Assembly: GCF_016463485.1 (NCBI RefSeq)
Contig: NZ_JAEMRD010000017.1
Location: 1 to 39,168, forward strand
DNA length: 39,168 nt
Direction of reading: 5' to 3'
Source of the DNA: Brevundimonas sp.
Lineage (GTDB): Bacteria > Pseudomonadota > Alphaproteobacteria > Caulobacterales > Caulobacteraceae
In this document: positions 8,410-16,224 of the stretch, in pieces
Position numbering within the stretch: the stretch's first letter is position 1
How the letters are laid out: every line of letters starts with the position of its first letter
The notes under the pieces: model-generated
The model's input: the letters and a program-made list of their open reading frames with translations, nothing else
The model's database searches: none
Told to the model about the DNA's origin: nothing
Made by a program: the position numbers and the translations under genes

Positions 8410-10254
8410 CTACGGCCGTCGTTCGACCGTAAGGGCATAGGCACCGGTCTGGCCCATGGCGAAGCTGCGGGCGCGGATGACATAGGTCCCCGCCTCCTCG
8501 ACCGTCCATTCGACCTTGGCGTGGGTGTCCGACAGGCCGTCGTCGTCCGTGGCCACGCTGGTCCAGGCGCCCTCCCTGTCCTGGCCGATGTCCAGGAAGG
8601 CGTCGAAGTCGTTGGACACCAAGGTGACGTTCAGCTTGTCACCCTCGGCCACCTGGACCGCATAGGCGTCGAAATAGGAGCCGTCGTCGGCCAGGCCGTC
8701 GCTGTCGTCCAGGGTTCCGCGCGCCGTGGCGCCGATCAGGATGCTGCCCGGTTCGGGCTGGGGGCCACGGTCCGTCAGTTCGATCGAATACAGGCCCTTC
8801 TCCTCGGAGCCGAGCGGCGACGCGCGGATCACATAGTCGCCGGTCTCGGGCAGGATGAAGTTCAATCGCGAATCAGTGCCTTCGCCCAGACCGTCGTCGT
8901 CGGAGCCGAGAGCCTCAAACGGGCCCGCCTTGGAAATCTGCAGGTAGGCGTCGAAATCGCCCGAACGCATGACGACCTGCACCCGCGCGCCTGCCGCACC
9001 GGAGAAGGCGTAGGTGTCATAACCGCGACCGTCATCGTCACGGGCGCCGCCGGCTTCGATCTCGCCCTGGGTGACGGTGGCGAAGGGCAGGGCGGTCGGC
9101 TCAGGTTCCGGCGCGGCCTCTGCCAGGGCGACGGTGTAGGCACCGGTCGTGGTGTCGCCCGTCGACCTGACCTGAAGCGTATAGGTTCCGGCCTCGGCCA
9201 GGGTCGCGATCAGGCGCGAGTTGGTTCCCTCTTCGCCGCCGTCGTCATCCTGGTCGATGCTTTCGCCGGCGGCGTTGAACAGCTCCAGATAGGCGTCGAA
9301 GGTGTCGGCGTTCAGGGTGGCGTCGATTCGCTGACCAGCCGTCGCAGTGAAAGAATAGGCGTCGGCGCGGGCACCGCCGTCATTGACCCCGTCATCGGCC
9401 GACAGCTCACCCGCGGCGCTGGACCCAATCGCCAGCGGCGTTGCGGCCAGGGGCGGCGGGGCGTTGTCGAGCTTGATCGTATAGTCGCCGAGGCCGTCGG
9501 ATCCGAGCGCCATGGCGCGGATGACGTATTCGCCGGCCTGGGGGGCCGTGAAGATCAGGTAGGAGTTCAGTTCGATTCCGACGCCGTCGTCGTTGTAGGC
9601 GCTCTCGACGAACGAGCCGCCGGTCATCTGGCCCACGCGCACTACGGGATCAAAATCGTCGGCATTCAGGCTGATGGCGAACCGCTGGCCCGCGGCAGCG
9701 CGGAAGACGTAGGCGTCATAGCGGCCGGCGTCATCCTCGGCTTCCGGATCGCGGGTCGAGAGCGAGCCCTGAACCTCAGAGCCCAGGCGGATGCCGGTCG
9801 GGCGCGGGGCGCGGGGGGCCGGGCGGCGCTGGGCCAGCGACAGGGTGTAGGCCCCGCCTTCCAGCCCCGACAGGGTCCGGGCGCGCAGGGTGTAGGTTCC
9901 GTTGGCCGGGGCCACGAAGCGCAGCCGCGAATGGGTACCTTCGCCCAGGCCATCGTCGTCCTCGGCCAGCGATTGGCCGTCGGGGCCTTCCTGGCCGGCC
10001 GCGAAGACCTGAAGATAGGCGTCAAAGGCGTCGGAGCGCATCACGGCCTCAAGCCGCTGGCCGCGACGCGCGTTGATCTTGTAGTCGTCGTAGCGGTGCT
10101 GGCCGGTTTCTTCGGTTCCGAAGGTGGCGTCGCCGTCGTCCAGAGTGCCCGACACATCGCCGCCGACACGCAGTTGCGGGATCGACTGGGCGAACGCGCC
10201 CCCGGCCAGAAGGGCGGCCGCGCTGACGGTGGCGGCAAAGACGAAGCGACGCAT
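8410..10254 (-). CDS. Secreted protein of five tandem PPC (pre-peptidase C-terminal) domains
   Basis: The 614-residue protein has a signal peptide (MRRFVFAATVSAAALLAGGAFA) and then five repeats at about residues 28-142, 153-263, 272-379, 389-494 and 504-611. Each repeat has a GxL/GxI strand, a D-Y/A-Y-x-F strand, a conserved DxFDxxL/V core and an Asp-rich loop. The loops read EDDDGLGEG, YNDDGVGIE, DQDDDGGEEG, SDDDGLGEG and TDDDGLSDT. Each repeat then closes with a GxYxLxV strand. This is the PPC (P-domain-like) beta-sandwich family, and the Asp loops suggest Ca2+ binding. PPC domains usually trail secreted peptidases; here no peptidase is attached. The ATG at 10254 (AGGGGGA upstream) is chosen because a longer frame would run through folD on the opposite strand. 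The cell-surface role is unknown. Confidence 0.82.
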   Translation of the reverse strand: MRRFVFAATVSAAALLAGGAFAQSIPQLRVGGDVSGTLDDGDATFGTEETGQHRYDDYKINARRGQRLEAVMRSDAFDAYLQVFAAGQEGPDGQSLAEDDDGLGEGTHSRLRFVAPANGTYTLRARTLSGLEGGAYTLSLAQRRPAPRAPRPTGIRLGSEVQGSLSTRDPEAEDDAGRYDAYVFRAAAGQRFAISLNADDFDPVVRVGQMTGGSFVESAYNDDGVGIELNSYLIFTAPQAGEYVIRAMALGSDGLGDYTIKLDNAPPPLAATPLAIGSSAAGELSADDGVNDGGARADAYSFTATAGQRIDATLNADTFDAYLELFNAAGESIDQDDDGGEEGTNSRLIATLAEAGTYTLQVRSTGDTTTGAYTVALAEAAPEPEPTALPFATVTQGEIEAGGARDDDGRGYDTYAFSGAAGARVQVVMRSGDFDAYLQISKAGPFEALGSDDDGLGEGTDSRLNFILPETGDYVIRASPLGSEEKGLYSIELTDRGPQPEPGSILIGATARGTLDDSDGLADDGSYFDAYAVQVAEGDKLNVTLVSNDFDAFLDIGQDREGAWTSVATDDDGLSDTHAKVEWTVEEAGTYVIRARSFAMGQTGAYALTVERRP

Positions 10255-10279
10255 GGAATCCCCCTGAATGTCGTCGCCA

Positions 10280-10308
10280 CATAGACGCCGAACAGAGGCC
10301 ACTGTAAA
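10280..10308 (-). promoter_or_regulatory. Candidate sigma-70-type promoter of the PPC-repeat gene
   Basis: On the minus strand TTTACA (10308-10303), 17 bases, TCTATG (10285-10280) lies about 26 bases before the start of the PPC-repeat gene, giving a short leader. The same intergenic region (10255-10347) must also hold the folD promoter. Confidence 0.4.
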
Positions 10309-10347
10309 TCGCCCGCACCTGAACGAAACCTGACGGACCCCTGCTAA

Positions 10348-11271
10348 ATGACCGAAATCGACGGGCGCGCGACGATCATCGACGGCAAGGCCTTTGCCGG
10401 ACGCCTGGTCGAGCGCGTGACGGCTGTGGCGGCGCGGCTGTCGGCCGATCACGGGGTCCGTCCGGGTCTGGCCGTGGTCATCGTCGGCGACGATCCAGCC
10501 AGTCAGATCTATGTCCGCAACAAGGGCGAGCGGACGCGCGAGGCGGGGATGCGTTCGGACACCCACCGGCTGGACGCCGACACCAGTCAGTCGGATTTGC
10601 TGGCCCTGATCGCCGCGCTGAATGCTGACAGAGGCATTCACGGCATCCTGGTGCAGCTGCCCCTGCCGGGTCACATTGACGCCCAGGCCGTGCTGTCGGC
10701 CATCGATCCGGACAAGGACGTCGATGGCTTTCACGTCGTCAATGCGGGGCGGCTGGCGGTCGGTCTGCCGGGGCTGGTTCCGTGCACGCCGCTGGGCTCG
10801 GTCATGCTGCTGAAGGACGCGCTCGGCGATCTCTCCGGCCTGAGCGCGGTCATCGTCGGGCGCTCCAACATCGTCGGCAAGCCGATGGCGCAGCTGCTGC
10901 TGGCCGAGAACTGCACCGTCACCATCGCCCATTCGCGCAGTCGCGATCTGCCTGCGATCTGTCGGGGCGCGGACATCCTAGTGGCTGCGGTCGGTCGGCC
11001 CGAGATGATCCGGGGCGACTGGATCAAACCCGGTGCTGCCGTGATCGACGTCGGCATCAATCGTGTGCCCTCGCGCGATCCGGTCAAGGCGGCGGAGGGC
11101 AAGACCCGGGTCGTCGGCGATGTGGCCTTCGACGAGGCGGCGGCGGTCGCCGGGCGGATCACGCCGGTGCCGGGGGGCGTCGGGCCCATGACCATCGCCT
11201 GTCTTCTGGCCAACACCTATACGGCCGCGTGTCGTTCGGTGGGTGTCGAGCCGGAACCCTTGGCCGCTTGA
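10348..11271 (+). CDS. folD: Bifunctional methylenetetrahydrofolate dehydrogenase / methenyl-THF cyclohydrolase
   Basis: The 307-residue NADP-dependent enzyme interconverts 5,10-methylene-, 5,10-methenyl- and 10-formyl-tetrahydrofolate. It supplies one-carbon units for purines, including the formyl donor used by PurN elsewhere in this window. The catalytic Tyr and Lys are in YVRNK (Y55, K59). The second signature GILVQLPLP follows near residue 98. The dinucleotide-binding loop [12 protein letters not shown] begins near residue 168, and the C-terminal [18 protein letters not shown] motif is intact. The ATG at 10348 lacks a strong ribosome binding site. The gene ends 74 bases before lemA. Confidence 0.96.
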   Translation: MTEIDGRATIIDGKAFAGRLVERVTAVAARLSADHGVRPGLAVVIVGDDPASQIYVRNKGERTREAGMRSDTHRLDADTSQSDLLALIAALNADRGIHGILVQLPLPGHIDAQAVLSAIDPDKDVDGFHVVNAGRLAVGLPGLVPCTPLGSVMLLKDALGDLSGLSAVIVGRSNIVGKPMAQLLLAENCTVTIAHSRSRDLPAICRGADILVAAVGRPEMIRGDWIKPGAAVIDVGINRVPSRDPVKAAEGKTRVVGDVAFDEAAAVAGRITPVPGGVGPMTIACLLANTYTAACRSVGVEPEPLAA

Positions 11272-11345
11272 AGCGTCACGCTTATCCGCCGATAGTCGGC
11301 GGGCGAGCGGGTCAGGCCGTTCGCAAATCTTCGGGGGAGGCTTCC

Positions 11346-11993
11346 ATGGCCCAGTTCAGACATCACGCGGCTGCGCCGATCGCGGTCGCCATTCTGGCCG
11401 GGGTCTCGCTGTCGGGGTGTGGCTACAACACCATTCCGACCAAGGAGGAGCGGGCGCAAGCCGCGTGGGCCGATCTGCAGAGCCAGTACCAGCGCCGCGC
11501 CGACCTGATTCCCAACCTGGTCGCCGTGGTCCAGGGCGCGGCCATCGCCGAACGCACGACCCTGACACAGGTGATCGAGGCCCGGGCGCGCGCCACGTCG
11601 GTGACTGTGACGCCCGAGACCCTGACCGACCCCGCGGCCTTCCAGGCCTTCCAGGCGGCGCAGGGCCAGCTTTCGGGGGCCCTGTCGCGGCTGCTCGCCA
11701 CGGTCGAGGCCTACCCGCAGATCCAGTCGAACCAGAATTTCGTGCAGCTTCAGTCCCAGCTCGAAGGAACCGAAAACCGCATCACCATCGCCCGGCGCGA
11801 CTACAACGAGGCCGTGCGCGACTATAACACCACCTTGCGGACCTTCCCCAATGTGATCTGGGCGAAGACGCTGCACTCCGGCTCGGAGCCCATGCAGTTG
11901 TTCGTGGCGGCACCGGGCGCGGAGACCGCACCGACGGTCAACTTCAATGTCGGGCCCACGGCCACCACACCGACCGCCGCGCCCGCACAGTGA
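11346..11993 (+). CDS. lemA: LemA family lipoprotein
   Basis: The 215-residue protein starts with a lipoprotein signal peptide ending in the lipobox LSGC (Cys25). It continues with the LemA helical core: QSQYQRRADLIPNLVAVVQG near residues 49-68, then an Ala/Thr-rich helix and TENRITIARRDYNEAVRDYN, both family hallmarks. Most LemA proteins have an uncleaved N-terminal anchor; this one appears lipid-anchored in the inner or outer membrane. The function is not well defined, but genes of this family are commonly followed by TPM-domain genes, as here. The ATG at 11346 follows a GGGGGAGG site. The stop overlaps the next start by four bases (GTGA), so translation is coupled. Confidence 0.88.
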   Translation: MAQFRHHAAAPIAVAILAGVSLSGCGYNTIPTKEERAQAAWADLQSQYQRRADLIPNLVAVVQGAAIAERTTLTQVIEARARATSVTVTPETLTDPAAFQAFQAAQGQLSGALSRLLATVEAYPQIQSNQNFVQLQSQLEGTENRITIARRDYNEAVRDYNTTLRTFPNVIWAKTLHSGSEPMQLFVAAPGAETAPTVNFNVGPTATTPTAAPAQ

Positions 11994-12805
11994 GTTTCGC
12001 GGGCAGACCGCTGGCTGTTCTCGGATTGCTGCTCGGCCTGCTGTTCGCGGTCCTCGCGCCGGCCCAGGCCCTCGCCGATCCGACCTTCCCGGCGCTGAGC
12101 GGCCGTGTCGTCGATGAAGGCCGTCTCCTGTCCCCGGAGGCCGAGACCGCCCTGTCGGCCCGACTCGCATCGCTGGAGACCGATACGGGCGCGCAGCTGG
12201 TGGTGGTTACTCTGGCCGGGCTGCAAGGCTATGAGATCGAGGACTACGGCTATCGACTGGGTCGGCACTGGGGCATCGGCCCGGCCGAGACCGACAAGGG
12301 TGTCCTGCTGATCGTGGCACCCGAAGAGCGCAAGGTGCGGATCGAGGTCGGCTATGGGCTGGAACCCGTCCTGACCGACGCCCTGTCCAGCCAGATCATC
12401 CAGACCGACATCCTGCCAGCGTTTCGGGTCGGCGGATTCGAGCGAGGGATCAACGCCGGCGTGGACGCGATCGACAGTCAGCTGAGGCTTGACCCCGAAG
12501 CCGCCGAGGCGCGTGTTGCGGCGGTGGCTGACGAGGAGGCCGAGTTCCCGGTCGGGCCGATGATCGTGGTCGCACTGGTCTTCCTCTTCATTCTCATTGG
12601 GCTTGTCCGCGCTGCGAAGGCCGGTGGACGTAAGCGGCGCGGCGGGGTCGGTCCGATCCTGGTCTGGACGGCGTTGGACGCCTTGAGCCGAAGCGGCGGC
12701 GGCCGGTCGGGTGGTGGATTCAGTGGCGGAAGCTTCGGCGGTGGCGGCGGGTTCAGTGGCGGTGGCGGCAGTTTCGGCGGCGGGGGCGCATCGGGCGGAT
12801 GGTGA
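11990..12805 (+). CDS. TPM-domain membrane protein with Gly-rich tail (YgcG-like)
   Basis: The 271-residue protein has an N-terminal signal peptide (cleavage after AQALA) and a periplasmic TPM domain at about residues 35-165 (GRVVDEGRLLSPEAE, TGAQLVVVTL, KGVLLIVAPEERKVRIEVGYGLE). One membrane helix follows at about 187-208, then basic residues and a glycine/serine-rich tail ending in GGW. The start is GTG at 11990, overlapping the lemA stop by four bases. TPM proteins are reported as acid-phosphatase-like or photosystem-repair factors in plants; bacterial roles are poorly known. The overlap with lemA and with the next TPM gene indicates a single membrane-associated operon. Confidence 0.88.
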   Translation: MSFAGRPLAVLGLLLGLLFAVLAPAQALADPTFPALSGRVVDEGRLLSPEAETALSARLASLETDTGAQLVVVTLAGLQGYEIEDYGYRLGRHWGIGPAETDKGVLLIVAPEERKVRIEVGYGLEPVLTDALSSQIIQTDILPAFRVGGFERGINAGVDAIDSQLRLDPEAAEARVAAVADEEAEFPVGPMIVVALVFLFILIGLVRAAKAGGRKRRGGVGPILVWTALDALSRSGGGRSGGGFSGGSFGGGGGFSGGGGSFGGGGASGGW

Positions 12806-13491
12806 CCTCATTGACCCGCGACGACCACGCCAGGATTACTGCGGCGATCAACACCGCCGAGGCGACCACCTCGGGCGAGGTGTTCTGCGTGCTGGCCCAC
12901 CGCGTCTCTTCCTATCGCGACGTCAGCCTGGGCTGGGCGGCGGCGGCGGCCCTGATCCTGCCGATGCTGCTGATCCCGCTGGGGTTCGATCCCGCCTGGG
13001 TTCCGGGCGTGGCCGACAGCTGGGAGTCGGCGCATATGGCCGCGCGCGACCTGACGGTCGGCAGGGCACTGGCCGCCTATGCGGTGGTTCAGGCTGCGGT
13101 TTTCACAGTGATCTTCCTGCTGACCTGCATCCCGGTGATCAGGCGTCTGGTCACGCCCCGCATGGTGCGCCGCGCCAGGGTGCGTAGGGCGGCGATGCAG
13201 CAGGTGCTGGCTCACGGCCTGCACAATACGCCACTCAGAACCGGCGTGCTGATCTTCGCGGCGCTGGAGGATCGGCAGGTCGAGATCGTCGCCGATGCGG
13301 GTATCCACGAGCGGGTCGATGCCGCCGTCTGGGTTCAGGCTGTCGATGCCCTGACGATCGCCCTGCGCGACGGCCGGCCGGCCGACGGGTTCGAGACCGC
13401 GATCGCTCAGGTCGGCGCGGTCCTGGCCGAGCATTTTCCGCCCGAGGCGCTGGAGGCCGATCATCTGTCCAATCGGCTGGTCGAGATCTGA
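12799..13491 (+). CDS. Second TPM-domain membrane protein
   Basis: The 230-residue protein overlaps the preceding TPM gene by seven bases. The TPM fold is split: an N-terminal segment (LTRDDHARITAAINTAEATTSGEVFCVL) is followed by two membrane helices at about residues 46-62 and 92-114. The rest of the TPM domain follows from about residue 130 (NTPLRTGVLIFAALEDRQVEIVADAGIHERV, then WVQAVDAL and the closing helix). This insertion of membrane helices is typical of the second TPM protein in lemA-TPM-TPM operons. The catalytic role, if any, is unknown. It probably forms a membrane complex with the two upstream products (inference). Confidence 0.85.
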   Translation: MVTSLTRDDHARITAAINTAEATTSGEVFCVLAHRVSSYRDVSLGWAAAAALILPMLLIPLGFDPAWVPGVADSWESAHMAARDLTVGRALAAYAVVQAAVFTVIFLLTCIPVIRRLVTPRMVRRARVRRAAMQQVLAHGLHNTPLRTGVLIFAALEDRQVEIVADAGIHERVDAAVWVQAVDALTIALRDGRPADGFETAIAQVGAVLAEHFPPEALEADHLSNRLVEI

Positions 13492-13560
13492 ACCCGACGG
13501 GCCGCTCGCCTTGTCCGGCGATATCCTCTAGACGACGCGCGTGCCGATCACAGGACCGAT

Positions 13561-14295
13561 ATGCCCCGCCTGTTGACCTACAACGTCCATCGGTGCGTCG
13601 GCACGGATCGTCGTCTGGACGTGGACCGCATCGTGGGCGTCATCGGCGAGTACGAACCCGACATCGTCTGTCTTCAGGAACTGGACGTCGGTCGTGCCCG
13701 CACGGGCATGGTCGATCAGGCCCAGGCGATCGCAGACGGCCTGTCGATGAGCGTCCACTTCAACGCCGCCATGCGCGTCGAGGCCGAGGAGTACGGCGAC
13801 GCGTTGCTGACCCGCTGGCCCGAGACCCTGATCCGCAAGGGTGCGTTGCCGACCATCCGGGGCATTCCGGGGCTTGAGCCGCGCGGCGCGATCTGGGCGG
13901 CGATCGAGATCGACGGCGCCACTTTGAACGTCATCAACACCCATCTGGGGCTCGTCCCGCGTGAACAGCGGCTTCAGGCGATGGCTCTGGCCGGCAAGGA
14001 CTGGCTGGGCGATCCGCGTTGCACGGGGCCGACCATCCTCACCGGTGACTTCAACGCGACGTCGCTGACCCGCCCCTATCAAACCCTGACGCGGCGGCTG
14101 GCCGATTGTCAGAGGCAGCTTGGACTGCGCAACACGGTGAAGACCTTTCCATCGGGCTTTCCGGCGATCCGCATCGACCACGCCTTCGTCAGTCCCGAGA
14201 TCAGGGTGACCGCCGTGTCGGCCCCGTTCTCGCCGCTGGCGCGGATCGCGTCGGACCACCTGCCCCTGGTGATCGATTTCGAGATCGAGGCCTAG
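13561..14295 (+). CDS. Endonuclease/exonuclease/phosphatase family protein
   Basis: The 244-residue protein has the full set of metal-dependent EEP motifs: N8 (TYNVH), E40 (CLQELD), H128 (INTHLG), D163 and N165 (TGDFNA), and D232/H233 (SDHLP). No signal peptide is visible, so it is probably cytoplasmic. Family members hydrolyse phosphodiesters in DNA, RNA or lipid head groups. Small members of this kind often sit beside cardiolipin-synthase-like PLD genes, as here, which hints at a phospholipid substrate (inference). The ATG at 13561 is chosen because the first strand begins at once (MPRLLTYNVHR). Its TAG stop abuts the stop of the convergent PLD gene. Confidence 0.87.
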   Translation: MPRLLTYNVHRCVGTDRRLDVDRIVGVIGEYEPDIVCLQELDVGRARTGMVDQAQAIADGLSMSVHFNAAMRVEAEEYGDALLTRWPETLIRKGALPTIRGIPGLEPRGAIWAAIEIDGATLNVINTHLGLVPREQRLQAMALAGKDWLGDPRCTGPTILTGDFNATSLTRPYQTLTRRLADCQRQLGLRNTVKTFPSGFPAIRIDHAFVSPEIRVTAVSAPFSPLARIASDHLPLVIDFEIEA

Positions 14296-15774
14296 CTAAC
14301 GCTCGCCCAGCCGATCAAGCTGACTGCCCTGGCCGCGTTGCGACGGATTGCGCCGCTTCCACGGCCGCCAGGCGTTGCTTGAGGACGACGGATCCCCGAG
14401 CTGCCATTCGGCGATGAAGCGCTCGACCGCCGACGGCGCGGACGCACCCAGAACCTCCATCCGGCCCGTGTCGAAATCGACGATGGCGCGCCCGACCGAA
14501 CCCATCACGGCCTCCGCCGCCCCGAAGATTTCAGGCGTGATGCCCAGGAAGTGGCTGATCGAGCGCTGGCGGAAGTCTCGGATCGCGGTACGGCCGGCGG
14601 CATCGGTCGGGACGACGGCGATGTCGCATTCGGTATCCAGCCCCATCGAGCGGTTGTTCAGATTGGTCGAGCCGATCCGCAGGACCTCGTCGTCGATGAC
14701 CGTCACCTTGGCATGGACGATGATCCGGGCGCCCCGACGGGTGCGCGGCGCGAAGGCGAAGAAGCGGTGGTTGTGATCGGCCGCCTCCAGCCTGAACAGA
14801 ACCTCAGACCGCGCCGTGTCCATGGTCATCTTGTCGAACCAGCTCGGCGAATTGCCGGTGGAGACCAGCACGATCTCGGGTCCGTCGTCCTCGCACAGCC
14901 GCGTCGCCAGGGCCTCTGCGATGGCTGGAGAGGTGAAATACTGGTTCTCCATATAGATCAGCCGCCTGGCGCGTTTGATGGCCGCCAGGTGCAGGGCCTC
15001 GTTCTCGCGCACCTCGCCTCGCCCGCCCCATTTCGGCTCGGTGCGGGCGATGCCGACGGGGACGTCGCGCATGACCGGCTCGACGCCGTCGGGCCACGGG
15101 TCGTTTTCGGTGACGTCGGGCACGGTGCGCTCCCAGGTCGCCCGGAACCACCGCTCGCGGGCCAGATCGCCCAAGGCCCGCGCCGCCGCCCCGTCCATGA
15201 CGCACATGGTTTCGTGCCGTGGCGCGCTGAACAGGCCCGACGGCTGGCAACGCCGAGGGTCCTCATCGAGGTGCTGGTCGGAATCCCATCGGTCGGTGGA
15301 GATATCCCCGCCGCCGCAGAAGGCGATCCGGTCATCGATGACCACCACCTTCTGGTGGTGACAGGCGCCGATGGGGCCCGGACTGTCGAGGCGGAACTCC
15401 ACCATCCGCTTCCTGAACCAGCGCTGGGCCTTGTGCGGATAGAAGCCCTGCGACGCCGCGATCAGCAGGGGTGATTTCCAGATCAACAGCCGGATGTCGA
15501 GGTCGGGCCGGGATCGCACCAGCTTCCTGAGTTGATGCCCGATCTCGGCCTGCCGGTCGCCGGCGCGGGTCAGGGGATCCAGCCGGGTGCGCGGATCGAA
15601 CTGCCAACCCAGCAGGACGATCGACTTCTGGGCCTTGGAGATCGCCGAGGCCAGGGCGTCGAAATAGACGCCGTTTTCCATCAGCACCGCGAACCGATCG
15701 GCCGTTTCGACGCGCCAGACGGTGTCGCCCGGCCGCAGCAGGCTGTCCTCTTGTCCGGGCTCGGTCGTCTGCAT
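14296..15774 (-). CDS. Phospholipase D family protein (cardiolipin synthase-like)
   Basis: The 492-residue protein has two HKD motifs: HHQKVVVID (H140, K142, D147) and VHAKVTVID (H354, K356, D361). Each is followed by the usual Gly/Ser-Asn segment (FCGGGDIS and RIGSTNLNNRS). The two halves form one phosphodiesterase active site that could hydrolyse or transfer phosphatidyl groups. No N-terminal membrane helix is evident, unlike bacterial Cls, so a soluble phospholipase D or an alternative cardiolipin synthase are both possible. The ATG at 15774 fits the family start (RPGDTVWRVE); upstream in-frame sequence to 16293 is not protein-like. The gene converges on the EEP gene with no intervening base. 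Confidence 0.86.
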   Translation of the reverse strand: MQTTEPGQEDSLLRPGDTVWRVETADRFAVLMENGVYFDALASAISKAQKSIVLLGWQFDPRTRLDPLTRAGDRQAEIGHQLRKLVRSRPDLDIRLLIWKSPLLIAASQGFYPHKAQRWFRKRMVEFRLDSPGPIGACHHQKVVVIDDRIAFCGGGDISTDRWDSDQHLDEDPRRCQPSGLFSAPRHETMCVMDGAAARALGDLARERWFRATWERTVPDVTENDPWPDGVEPVMRDVPVGIARTEPKWGGRGEVRENEALHLAAIKRARRLIYMENQYFTSPAIAEALATRLCEDDGPEIVLVSTGNSPSWFDKMTMDTARSEVLFRLEAADHNHRFFAFAPRTRRGARIIVHAKVTVIDDEVLRIGSTNLNNRSMGLDTECDIAVVPTDAAGRTAIRDFRQRSISHFLGITPEIFGAAEAVMGSVGRAIVDFDTGRMEVLGASAPSAVERFIAEWQLGDPSSSSNAWRPWKRRNPSQRGQGSQLDRLGER

Positions 15775-15876
15775 GAAAACGTCTATGCATGATTTCCGTG
15801 ACAAGTGCCTCCGGTATCGCCGCACCCGCGCTCCGGGATGGTTCGGTGTCTGGTCGCTTCGCTGACAACCGGTGAT

Positions 15877-15905
15877 TTGTCTCGCGGCGAATTTGGGCGC
15901 ATAAG
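15877..15905 (+). promoter_or_regulatory. Candidate promoter before the small membrane protein frame
   Basis: TTGTCT (15877-15882), 17 bases, CATAAG (15900-15905) gives a sigma-70-type spacing and a predicted start near 15912, about 32 bases before the ATG at 15944. The rest of 15775-15943 is the upstream region of the divergent PLD gene and shows nothing else that I can support. Confidence 0.35.
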
Positions 15906-15943
15906 CGAACGCGTCGAGGGGTTGGAACAAGAGGCGAGGGGCG

Positions 15944-16123
15944 ATGCAGGCGTTGATCGAATTGCTTGCCGGCTTCATCGCCTTGTTGGCCGCAGCCGCC
16001 CTGTCGCAGTTCGGCGTTGACATGCATCCGCCCAAGGCATCGGACCGTGAAGTCCATCGTATCCAGGATTGTCCGCCGTCATCGGCGAACCCGGACTCGC
16101 AAAAGTCATCCTCACGCTGCTGA
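15944..16123 (+). CDS. Possible small single-pass membrane protein (59 aa)
   Basis: An ATG frame of 59 residues starts eight bases after the GA-rich stretch GAGGCGAGGG, a good ribosome binding site, with a plausible promoter before it. Residues 3-23 (ALIELLAGFIALLAAAALSQF) form one hydrophobic helix. The polar tail of about 35 residues holds two cysteines and many Ser and Pro. I do not recognise a family, and the tail composition is not strongly protein-like, so it may be a spurious frame or the 3' end may be degraded. It lies in the 450-base gap between the PLD gene and tipN; if real it is transcribed with or just before tipN. Confidence 0.35.
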   Translation: MQALIELLAGFIALLAAAALSQFGVDMHPPKASDREVHRIQDCPPSSANPDSQKSSSRC

Positions 16124-16224
16124 ATCGCGTCGCGCGCTTTGCGGACGGGCGATGAGTCGTTAGGGTTCGTTCGCTCCCGCGGGACTCCCCGGCCGCGGAC
16201 GACGTGATCCGAGACCGACGCTTC

